From: a virus
Length of the DNA stretch: 33,662 nucleotides
IMG/VR virus record: IMGVR_UViG_3300049595_000705
Coordinates: 1 to 33,662 of that record
Reading direction: 5' to 3' (one strand)
The notes under the pieces are model-generated. The model had not been told where the DNA came from. It saw nothing but the letters and a program-made list of their open reading frames with translations, and searched no databases. The position numbers were made by a program, and so were the translations under genes. Below, one piece after another: positions 28,601-33,662 of the stretch (its first letter is position 1; every line of letters starts with the position of its first letter).

Positions 28601-29024
28601 CCGTAATAGTAATATCAGTTCCTGCACCTGCAATTGGGTCTTTGCTTAATTCTCTATAAGCAACACCGCCAATAGTACCTTGTGAAACACTTGAATTTAG
28701 ATAGTAAGAAACCGAACTTCCGCCACCTGTTGATGTTGGGAAATCTGCTAATGCGCCATCCCCTCTAACATATTGAGTAGCATCCCCTGCAAATCCTATG
28801 TTAATAGTTCCTGCCGTTGTAATTGGGCTTCCTGTAATTGTTAAAGCATCGCCTGTTTCTGTAACTGCTACGCTTGAAACTGTACCCGTTGTAGCAAATA
28901 AATTAGCTATCTGTAATAAAGAAATCTTTTTACTTACACCTGTAATCGGATCGCCTATAATTGTTAAATCAGAAGTTTGCGGTGCAACGCTTGTCGCTAA
29001 CTGATTAATTTTTTTTGATTCCAT
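25677..29024 (-). CDS. Tail fibre with S74 intramolecular chaperone
   Basis: A 1115-residue receptor-binding fibre, starting at the ATG at 29024 (MESKKINQLA) that overlaps the previous stop. The N-terminal part includes a short domain (YYLNSSVSQGTIGGVAY) of the kind seen in phage baseplate/fibre proteins. The middle has several repeats, such as NSTTGVI/NSTTGVF and KLDVNG units, of trimeric fibre type. The C-terminus, from about residue 1029 (SDSRLKILVKDYE), is a Peptidase S74 chaperone: SDxRxK is the autocleavage Ser-Lys dyad, and LGYYAQDVQE (about 1063-1072) the second conserved block. The chaperone trimerises and then cuts itself off. The repeats are the part most likely to vary with host range. 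Confidence 0.85.
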   Translation of the reverse strand: MESKKINQLATSVAPQTSDLTIIGDPITGVSKKISLLQIANLFATTGTVSSVAVTETGDALTITGSPITTAGTINIGFAGDATQYVRGDGALADFPTSTGGGSSVSYYLNSSVSQGTIGGVAYRELSKDPIAGAGTDITITADGYIASYLTDANDPALLEVPAGNFNCEFYFSVNSNAHNPYVYAEVYKYDGTTFTLIGSSQSVPEYLTSGTTLSPYYFAIPVAQTVLAITDRIAIRIYANVDTREVTLHTENNHLCQVVTTFSKGLTSLNNLTRQVQFLATGTSGTDFNISSSTATHTFNLPVASATNTGKLSSSDWSVFNAKQAALSFTAPLVNTSNTISIPAASASVDGYLDNLDWVKFNTAYNDSIISAAVTGTTTKTLTLNQQDGGTISASWTDDNTDAVTSVFGRTGAVVAVSGDYNTSQVTENTNLYFTDARARAALSFTAGSGAYNSTTGVITIPTNNNQITNGSNFITLTSLSGGTGISYNSTTGVITNSAPDQTVSLTAGAGISISGTYPSFTIASTITQYTDALARASISLTTTGTSGAATYNSTTGVFNIPNYAPDLSGYVPTSRTITINGTSFDLSANRTYSVGTVTSVGLSSATSGVTIGSTPITTSGTITLAIATASGSQNGLLSSTDWTTFNNKQNALTNPVTGTGTTNYLPKFTGASTIGDSVIQEVSSNIGIGVSPSYKLDVNGAAQFRDDIRFSTTNSSIGYTDAIRFVELGVATRMTLSSGNLGLGVTPSAWGSNVKAIQNIKSFWLSSTSRDVYFGTNAYFDNTNYRYIDSSFATSYGQYDGAHIWYQAPSGTAGNAITFTQAMTLFSTGNLAIGTTTDAGFKLDVNGTGRFSSSVTATGVSYITGNSNAGPIPYLQFTDNYGSAGRNWALINGYDNYGTLSFKVSTSIGGNPYTGTSVLSITQSGNVQIGNDTNPFLYIANGGSLDVTSGINWLYGSGLVNGGGIEMAAPSGNSFYMVFKTRNAGSTGERMRITSGGNVLIGTTTDSGYKLDVTGTVRSTGGFFDTSDSRLKILVKDYEQPKGIENVAARMYLKNSRKELGYYAQDVQEILPSAVNEGEDGFLSLSYSQVHTAKIAYLEDKVAQLEELIKKLL

Positions 29025-29473
29025 TAATAAGTATAATTTGTAGGCACCTGGCACCTGTTGTTTATAAATGGTAAATTCAAAGTAATATCACACTTGACGC
29101 CTGCTAAAAAATCAGGATCAGATTCCGTGAAATACGTCATTGGAATATTATCCCCGCAAGTCCAAGTAACTACTCCATAATCTAAGGGATATCTTAATTG
29201 AGCAATAAAATCTTGTGCTACCAATGTTTGATCCGATAAAACTTCTGTTTCGTTTGTTTCCTCTGATAGCATCCTATCCATAAAGTAAAAACTGAAATTG
29301 AAATTTATTTCTTTAGCACCTATTGTAGCACCTGTTAACGTAAAAAACATAGCAGGATATGTAACCTCGCCATTGCTTAAACGTTCCCAGACATCCCCAA
29401 AGTTAACAAAATTAATTTGTTCGTGGTCGTTTCCTATCTTTGTCAGTTCGTTGACTATTTGGTTTAATGTCAT
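29024..29473 (-). CDS. Neck/tail completion-like protein
   Basis: A 149-residue beta-rich protein, with VNFVNFGDVWERL (about 20-32) and a conserved-looking FYFMDRMLSE (52-61), and an ending LPFINNRCQVP. It lies after the portal and connector genes and before the tail fibre, where siphoviruses keep head-tail completion proteins. Its stop overlaps the fibre start (TAATG). The assignment is from gene order and general type only. Confidence 0.5.
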   Translation of the reverse strand: MTLNQIVNELTKIGNDHEQINFVNFGDVWERLSNGEVTYPAMFFTLTGATIGAKEINFNFSFYFMDRMLSEETNETEVLSDQTLVAQDFIAQLRYPLDYGVVTWTCGDNIPMTYFTESDPDFLAGVKCDITLNLPFINNRCQVPTNYTY

Positions 29474-29540
29474 TCTTTTTTGCTTTTTCCAAATAAACTT
29501 TTAGCTTATTTTGGTTTTTTATAGTTACTTGTTTACTCAT
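29412..29540 (-). CDS. Small basic protein overlapping its neighbours
   Basis: A 42-residue protein, MSKQVTIKNQNKLKVYL, very basic with a Lys/Arg-rich end (DKDRKRPRTN). It begins one base after the connector stop (TAATATG) and its last 62 bases lie in a different frame of the next gene. The start placement supports translation, but no family is recognised, and the overlap lowers confidence. Confidence 0.4.
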   Translation of the reverse strand: MSKQVTIKNQNKLKVYLEKAKKNDIKPNSQRTDKDRKRPRTN

Positions 29541-29541
29541 A

Positions 29542-30138
29542 TTAGCAGCATCCAATATTACCCTGATACCTTTCCTCAAAAGTTCTTTTACGTTTGCCCT
29601 CGTAATCATCATCATTGCAACAAGCATCCCCTAAGTACATTGAAACTGTGTAACCTTCATTATCAGGCTTGATTGAATCAATGCCGCTACCAAAGTTTAA
29701 GTAGTTAGGATATAAAGCATTGTTTTGTTTTAGGTATTTAATTAACCTTTGCTTGTAAAATTCTGCTCTGGCTTTGTATCTGTTAGCCACGTCAATCATA
29801 TCTTGCATTGAAGGACTTTCTTGATTCTCGCCCGTCTTTCTTAAAAGCCCTTTATTGTAAAACTGAAAAGACAAACCCTGTGGTAACTCCGACATTACAA
29901 AATAGATTAATGTATCTACAATGTAATCATCCAATAAAGTCGTTTGTAAATTTGTGTATGTATTGGTATCAACCGCCGTTTGTAATTCATTGTAAAGTGC
30001 CGATCCTAAAGCAGGCAAAATATACATATCTTGCGCCGTCTTGATTTCAGGCAATACTAATTTTTCATCTACGTTTGCGTGCAATCCTGTTCTGTCCTTA
30101 ATCGACTGAACTGATATAAATAAAGTATTCTTGCTCAT
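29542..30138 (-). CDS. Head-tail connector-like protein
   Basis: A 198-residue protein from the ATG at 30138 (MSKNTLFISVQSIKDRTGL), which overlaps the portal stop by one base (TAATG). A first domain has VLPEIKTAQDMYILPALGS (about 26-44), the helical pattern of connector/adaptor proteins found in Bacteroidota phages. The end is Cys- and Asp-rich (ACCNDDDYEG, GNIGCC), possibly a metal site. It should form the ring between portal and tail. The function is inferred from order and pattern. Confidence 0.6.
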   Translation of the reverse strand: MSKNTLFISVQSIKDRTGLHANVDEKLVLPEIKTAQDMYILPALGSALYNELQTAVDTNTYTNLQTTLLDDYIVDTLIYFVMSELPQGLSFQFYNKGLLRKTGENQESPSMQDMIDVANRYKARAEFYKQRLIKYLKQNNALYPNYLNFGSGIDSIKPDNEGYTVSMYLGDACCNDDDYEGKRKRTFEERYQGNIGCC

Positions 30139-31937
30139 TATTTTTTTCTTGTTACTATGTTTGAAACCCATTGATGTCTGCAACTTGGCTCGTGAGTATT
30201 AGTACCAGGCTTTGTGTACCAACCGCCTTTACGATCCCATACCGAATAACCTAATCTTGCACTCATTAACTCTATTTCGCTACGGCTATAAACCTTATTT
30301 GCGTCTAATAAAGCCACGCAAAACGGACGGCTTGTATCCTTATCTGCATTACTAAAACCCGCTTTCCATTCATAAGAATATCTAATCAGCAACTCCGTTG
30401 TCTGTGGCTTGATTTTTTCTAAAATATCCTTTAAAGGCTCTGTCAAAGTATGCTCTGTAATTACGTTTTCATCAATCCCTGTACCTATTGTGTATTGCTT
30501 AGGTTGGATATGCCCATCTTCAATTAATTTTTTAATTACTTGATTGATGGTATCTACGTTTTGATCTAAAGTAGTCGCTAAAACCTCAGGTGTTATTCTT
30601 TTATCCTTAGCCATCAAATCAAGCACATTGGCTTGTAATTGGTTTACCTCTGCAAATAACTGATATTCAGAATCGTCATTAAAGCGCGTTCTTGACTTCC
30701 AAATATTGTATGAAGCCTTATCCTCACCAAACTCAAAAAACACGCTAAAATCGTCCTTAAATTGCGCAGATTGCACAACTGTAACCGCTTCCTCTGGTGC
30801 TTGATATTTAGTCATATCAATACCCGCCTTTTCAAGTAACCATTCCTTAGGTGCAATTTCCTTTAAAAGATTCTCTGTAAACTCAAATCCGATAGGCTCG
30901 GTTGGGATAATATGTAATTCTGCGTCCTCGATACCTCTGTACTTAAATAGCATATTAAATACACTTTCAAGGTGCATTTGCTTACTATTAACGTAAGTAT
31001 TTTTAAAGATTTCATATCCGTCGCGCATTTCAGAACGGCTACCTAATTTACCAGCCTCTGCAATACCAAAGATTGATGGCGTTGTAATCTGATGCCCTGA
31101 AAATATATTAGTTTGAATTAAAGAATCCACACGACCGAAGTCCTCTTTTGTTATATCAGAAGTGCCTAAATCATCAACGATAGGTTTTCTTGCGCTATCA
31201 TTTACAAAAGCTAAAATGAACTTCTTACCATCTGATCCGCTAAATCTATTCGTAAAACGTTTTTCAATATTACGCTTTTCATCATCCGAAGGCTCGCCAT
31301 TAGGTAGGGTAATAAGTTTACTTGCAGAAAACCCTGTCTGTGCATTACCTAAAACGTGCTTAGATATTTCAATATCTGATTCTATGTAATTAAGCGCACC
31401 GAAATAACCTGGCAAAGAATAGTAACCCATATTTGGGCGATATTCTTTTATATAAAGAATCTGCTTGCCGTATGGATTAGCAGGGTTAAAAGCAGGGTAA
31501 ACCTCCGCTTTTTCTGCCCTATCAGCCCAATCTTCTTTATACCAAAATTGTGTATTGTCTTTATTAGTACGAACCTTAGTATAATCGCAATGCCAGATTT
31601 CGCTTAACTGACCTGCAACTGACCAAATGATTTCTAAATAATAACCTCCAAATAATTCAGCATCCAAAGATACTTTTCTTGTAAGATCCTCAAGGCTTTC
31701 CATTCTATTGACTTTTTCAATAAAAGGTTTTGCCTGCTCGCTACCTGTCCAACCATTTGCAGTAATATAATGTACCTTGCTTTTTATAATAGCATTATGC
31801 TTAGCTGACTTATTAAAAAGTTCAACCAAGTAATTTGGGTAATCGTTGCGATCGCCATACTGAATATACCCTTCACCTTTTTTTTCTTTAAATTCAGGCT
31901 GCTTGGCTTCCGCAAATGTTAGTACTCTTAAATCCAT
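30138..31937 (-). CDS. Portal protein
   Basis: A 599-residue protein. It has the length and layout of a portal: an N-terminal region with NYLVELFNKSAKHNAI (about 34-49), a central segment with IFSGHQITTPSIFGI (about 278-292) that is conserved in portals, the long helical stem (NTYVNSKQMHLESVFNML), and a C-terminal helical domain. The last 30 residues include WYTKPGTNTHEPSCRHQW, an ending with Cys/His seen in some Bacteroidota phage portals. The portal forms the dodecameric ring through which DNA enters. Both ends overlap neighbours by TAATG. Confidence 0.85.
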   Translation of the reverse strand: MDLRVLTFAEAKQPEFKEKKGEGYIQYGDRNDYPNYLVELFNKSAKHNAIIKSKVHYITANGWTGSEQAKPFIEKVNRMESLEDLTRKVSLDAELFGGYYLEIIWSVAGQLSEIWHCDYTKVRTNKDNTQFWYKEDWADRAEKAEVYPAFNPANPYGKQILYIKEYRPNMGYYSLPGYFGALNYIESDIEISKHVLGNAQTGFSASKLITLPNGEPSDDEKRNIEKRFTNRFSGSDGKKFILAFVNDSARKPIVDDLGTSDITKEDFGRVDSLIQTNIFSGHQITTPSIFGIAEAGKLGSRSEMRDGYEIFKNTYVNSKQMHLESVFNMLFKYRGIEDAELHIIPTEPIGFEFTENLLKEIAPKEWLLEKAGIDMTKYQAPEEAVTVVQSAQFKDDFSVFFEFGEDKASYNIWKSRTRFNDDSEYQLFAEVNQLQANVLDLMAKDKRITPEVLATTLDQNVDTINQVIKKLIEDGHIQPKQYTIGTGIDENVITEHTLTEPLKDILEKIKPQTTELLIRYSYEWKAGFSNADKDTSRPFCVALLDANKVYSRSEIELMSARLGYSVWDRKGGWYTKPGTNTHEPSCRHQWVSNIVTRKK

Positions 31938-32311
31938 TATTGTCTTATTTTATAAGTGTCCGTTGTTGTATATTCCGTGAAATTGAAAGGCGTTCCGACT
32001 AACTCCATAATTCCTGATTCTAATAAATTTAAACCAGCAGGATTTAGGTTAGATGTACTTGTCTGTTCGTATATATCGTAATCATATTGACCATTTAAAG
32101 CAGTACTAAAATTAGTATTTGTAACAATACTAAACTCATTGTATCTGTCCTTAAATTGGCTTATATCTGTGTTATTTAACATAACAAATTTAACCTCTGT
32201 ATTTGCGCTTCTATTAGTAAATACAAATAAATAGTTAGGATTCGTTAATAGTTGCTTTTCAGTTAAAGTCAAAATAATATTTTGGGTTTGTCCTTTTGTT
32301 AACCTAATCAT
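31937..32311 (-). CDS. Unknown small virion-region protein
   Basis: A 124-residue beta-rich protein that begins MIRLTKGQTQNIILTL, with YLFVFTNRSAN and YDYDIYEQTSTSN later. It is encoded between the tail tube and the portal, and I associate it with a small Bacteroidota phage family of unknown function. Coupled to the portal by a TAATG overlap. It may be a head decoration or joining protein; nothing more can be read. Confidence 0.55.
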   Translation of the reverse strand: MIRLTKGQTQNIILTLTEKQLLTNPNYLFVFTNRSANTEVKFVMLNNTDISQFKDRYNEFSIVTNTNFSTALNGQYDYDIYEQTSTSNLNPAGLNLLESGIMELVGTPFNFTEYTTTDTYKIRQ

Positions 32312-32355
32312 ATTACTATATAGCTAAAAAGCTAATTTGTTGCATATCCTACAAT

Positions 32356-32388
32356 AAAAAACCGCCGAACCAATTAAGGAACGGCGGC
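32356..32388 (-). terminator. Intrinsic terminator after the tail-tube gene
   Basis: On the minus strand CCGCCG / CGGCGG forms a 6-bp GC stem with an inner CC/GG pairing and is followed by a run of six T. It is 24 bases past the stop of the 173-residue gene, so the tube gene is bracketed by terminators on both sides. Confidence 0.85.
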
Positions 32389-32412
32389 AAACCTATAAAC
32401 CTATGAAAAAAC

Positions 32413-32934
32413 TTAAGCTCCTGCGGTTGTCAATACAGAATAAACTGCTTGTGCAACGCTTGGTGCTAATTCTGCTTCTGATCCTGTAAAGGTTAAAGTG
32501 AATCCACTTCTATCGCCTTGTGTAGTACCCGTGCCAGCAGTACCAGCAGTTAAATCTAATCCTCTTGTTTTACCAAGATACCAATATACGCCATTTGAAT
32601 CTTTTACTACTGCAATTAAAGTATTTTGTGCAAGTAATAAAATTTCGTTTCTTGTAGCGGTTTGTAATTTATTTAATACAACCATTAATTCCTGTGCGTA
32701 AAATACTGTTCCATTTTGTACGTTTGTAGTAATAGTTTGATTCATCATAGATGTATCCTTTACTTGCTCGTATTTATAGAATCTTTTACCTGGTGCCTTT
32801 GTTAATGTTGTAATCACTCCGCTTGCTTCGGTTGTTGCAGTTACGTTGGCTGCTTCTATGAAATACACTTCCGTAACACCGCCTAAGCTATCTCGGCAGT
32901 CTAAAGTGTATCCTGATGTTAATGCGCACGGCAT
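32413..32934 (-). CDS. Probable major tail tube protein
   Basis: A 173-residue protein, next to the capsid gene and flanked by terminators, as for a very abundant structural protein. It is beta-rich: CRDSLGGVTEVYFIEAANV (13-31), then KRFYKYEQVKDTSM, VVLNKLQTATRNEILLLAQN (a helix) and LTFTGSEAELAPSV at the end. The DCRDSLGGVTEVY start and FTGSE end are features I associate with Bacteroidota phage tail-tube proteins. The assignment is by position, size and fold character. It lies on the other side of the capsid terminator from the capsid gene. Confidence 0.65.
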   Translation of the reverse strand: MPCALTSGYTLDCRDSLGGVTEVYFIEAANVTATTEASGVITTLTKAPGKRFYKYEQVKDTSMMNQTITTNVQNGTVFYAQELMVVLNKLQTATRNEILLLAQNTLIAVVKDSNGVYWYLGKTRGLDLTAGTAGTGTTQGDRSGFTLTFTGSEAELAPSVAQAVYSVLTTAGA

Positions 32935-32956
32935 AATATTAAATTTAAAATTTTAT

Positions 32957-32985
32957 TAAAAATGGGGAGTATATTTCAACTCCCC
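32957..32985 (-). terminator. Intrinsic terminator after the second capsid copy
   Basis: Exact duplicate of the terminator at the left end: a 7-bp GGGGAGT / ACTCCCC stem with an 8-nt loop then a T-rich tail. It stands between the capsid stop (32991) and the tail-tube start (32934). Confidence 0.8.
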
Positions 32986-32990
32986 AATAA

Positions 32991-33662
32991 TTATGCTAAG
33001 ATAAACTTAACGATCTCGTCTGGGAACGCTACGTTTACACCCATTTTGAACTCAGATACGAAACGAACTTGATCAGCTTCTTTTGCATAGAAGATTTCAA
33101 ATTTTTCCTCCTCGTTCAACAAATCTGTTCCTAAGAACAAGTTAGATAAACGCATTGCGTAAACCTTGTTAGTTCCGTTTAAACCTGCAAGTGCTACAAC
33201 TTTAATCATAGTACCTGGCAATACGAACTCGCTATCAGCTTTTACGTCAATTTGATAAAAGAATGAACCGCTATTTTTAAGTGCGATTGTGTAAGTTCTG
33301 AATAAATCTTGACCGCAGAAGATAGTCATATCATCAGCAGCTACCACTTTAGCAGGAATTGCTTGATATACACCATCAAAAATGCTGATTACATTCGCAG
33401 CAGTAATTGAGCTTAAAGGCGCACCTGAAATGAAAGTTGAAGCGTTAGCAGCTACAACACCAGAAGCAGCACCAATCAATTTAACTAAGCCGTCAAACTT
33501 ATTTAAGTTAACGTTTACGCTTGTAGTATCGCCCTGCCATAAAGAAACTTCTAATTGTTCAGCGATTGTCTTTGCTTTCTTATTAGAAAATTCTTGCTCA
33601 AAAGGAATAGAATCATACATTGATCCTGTTGGTAATGCTTTTTGTAAGTACTTAGATTCTAA
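32991..33662 (-). CDS. Major capsid protein, second allele, partial at window edge
   Basis: 223 residues of the C-terminal part of a capsid protein; the frame is open through the window end at 33662. It matches the other copy closely, with about 10 amino acid changes in the 209 residues from Met-Tyr-Asp to the end. These include Asn-Gln to Gly-Ser and His to Phe within one short segment (ALKNANQFHYS versus ALKNSGSFFYQ). Nearly all other base changes are silent. On a circular map this copy and that at 38-991 would be one locus seen in two versions. Confidence 0.85.
   Translation of the reverse strand, partial: LESKYLQKALPTGSMYDSIPFEQEFSNKKAKTIAEQLEVSLWQGDTTSVNVNLNKFDGLVKLIGAASGVVAANASTFISGAPLSSITAANVISIFDGVYQAIPAKVVAADDMTIFCGQDLFRTYTIALKNSGSFFYQIDVKADSEFVLPGTMIKVVALAGLNGTNKVYAMRLSNLFLGTDLLNEEEKFEIFYAKEADQVRFVSEFKMGVNVAFPDEIVKFILA

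Larger units (their letters stand above)
32954..33662. repeat. Right copy of the diverged end repeat
   Basis: This block aligns to 1-709 with no gaps. Identity is about 92% by hand count, with identical flanks and a mismatch hot spot at 33258-33303. It suggests the genome end and start overlap through two capsid alleles. Confidence 0.9.

Noticed and set aside
25677-29024. Possible short tandem DNA repeats or CRISPR-like pattern in the tail fibre gene
   Set aside because: Repeats are coding (NSTTGV and KLDVNG units), irregularly spaced and diverged, with no spacers or cas genes.
1-33662. Integrase, excisionase, CI-like repressor or attachment site that would indicate a temperate phage
   Set aside because: No tyrosine or serine recombinase motif, and no repressor-type gene divergent from the others, was recognised; every gene is on one strand.

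Overview
The window is an essentially complete genome of a tailed bacteriophage with a long-tail (siphovirus-like) gene set and a host in the Bacteroidota, most likely a flavobacterium. The evidence is the AT-rich sequence, TAnnTTTG-type promoter boxes, the lack of clear Shine-Dalgarno sites, and virion proteins of the kind seen in Bacteroidota phages and prophages. Every convincing gene is on the minus strand, so the map reads from high to low coordinates. No integrase, excisionase or CI-like repressor was recognised, which suggests a virulent phage. Bases 1-709 and 32954-33662 align without indels but with about 54 hand-counted mismatches (about 92% identity). Both carry the 3' part of the major capsid gene and its terminator. 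The simplest reading is a circular map of about 32.95 kb that closes through a capsid gene existing as two alleles in the sampled population. A true tandem capsid duplication cannot be excluded.

Layout in transcription order from the strong promoter near 22140. (1) Early/replication block, 22104 to about 17500: small unknown genes, an ERF-type annealing protein, a mini-protein with an SSB-like acidic tip, a stand-alone DnaA domain IV protein, a structured 93-nt intergenic element, a DUF1376/replisome-organiser-like gene carrying iteron-like repeats, a VRR-NUC nuclease and a sigma-like protein. (2) Cargo block, 17492 to 12721: LpxA-like acyltransferase, SAM methyltransferase, GT2 and GT-B glycosyltransferases, HNH nuclease, ParB-like protein and a Mom-like DNA adenine hypermodification enzyme. 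(3) Packaging: small and large terminase (12635-11122). (4) A second copy of the early promoter at 11030-11072 drives a short block with a C5-cytosine-methyltransferase-like gene and small proteins and reaches the frameshifted tail assembly chaperone pair, ending at a terminator (8019-8046). (5) Tail and head genes 7982-38: neck protein, two large tail/baseplate proteins, tape measure, XkdF-like protease, scaffold, major capsid protein, terminator.

(6) Across the closure point: probable tail tube gene with its own terminator, then a small virion gene, portal, head-tail connectors, a 1115-residue tail fibre with an S74 autochaperone end, two small unknown genes, a second promoter-like box (25048), and a lysis cassette (two small membrane proteins, a unimolecular-spanin candidate, an M15 endolysin). 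It ends with a DEDD exonuclease and three small genes before a strong terminator at 22190-22216, directly upstream of the early promoter.

The most unusual item is the intergenic element at about 20133-20229 between the two replication genes. It has two hairpins whose 7-nt loops are perfect reverse complements (ATGGTAC and GTACCAT), which would allow a full loop-loop kiss inside a weak closing helix. Also notable are the near-identical pair of 43-nt early promoters, the Mom/ParB pair, the surface-glycan-like cassette and the capsid dimorphism. No gene-free stretch longer than about 135 bases exists.
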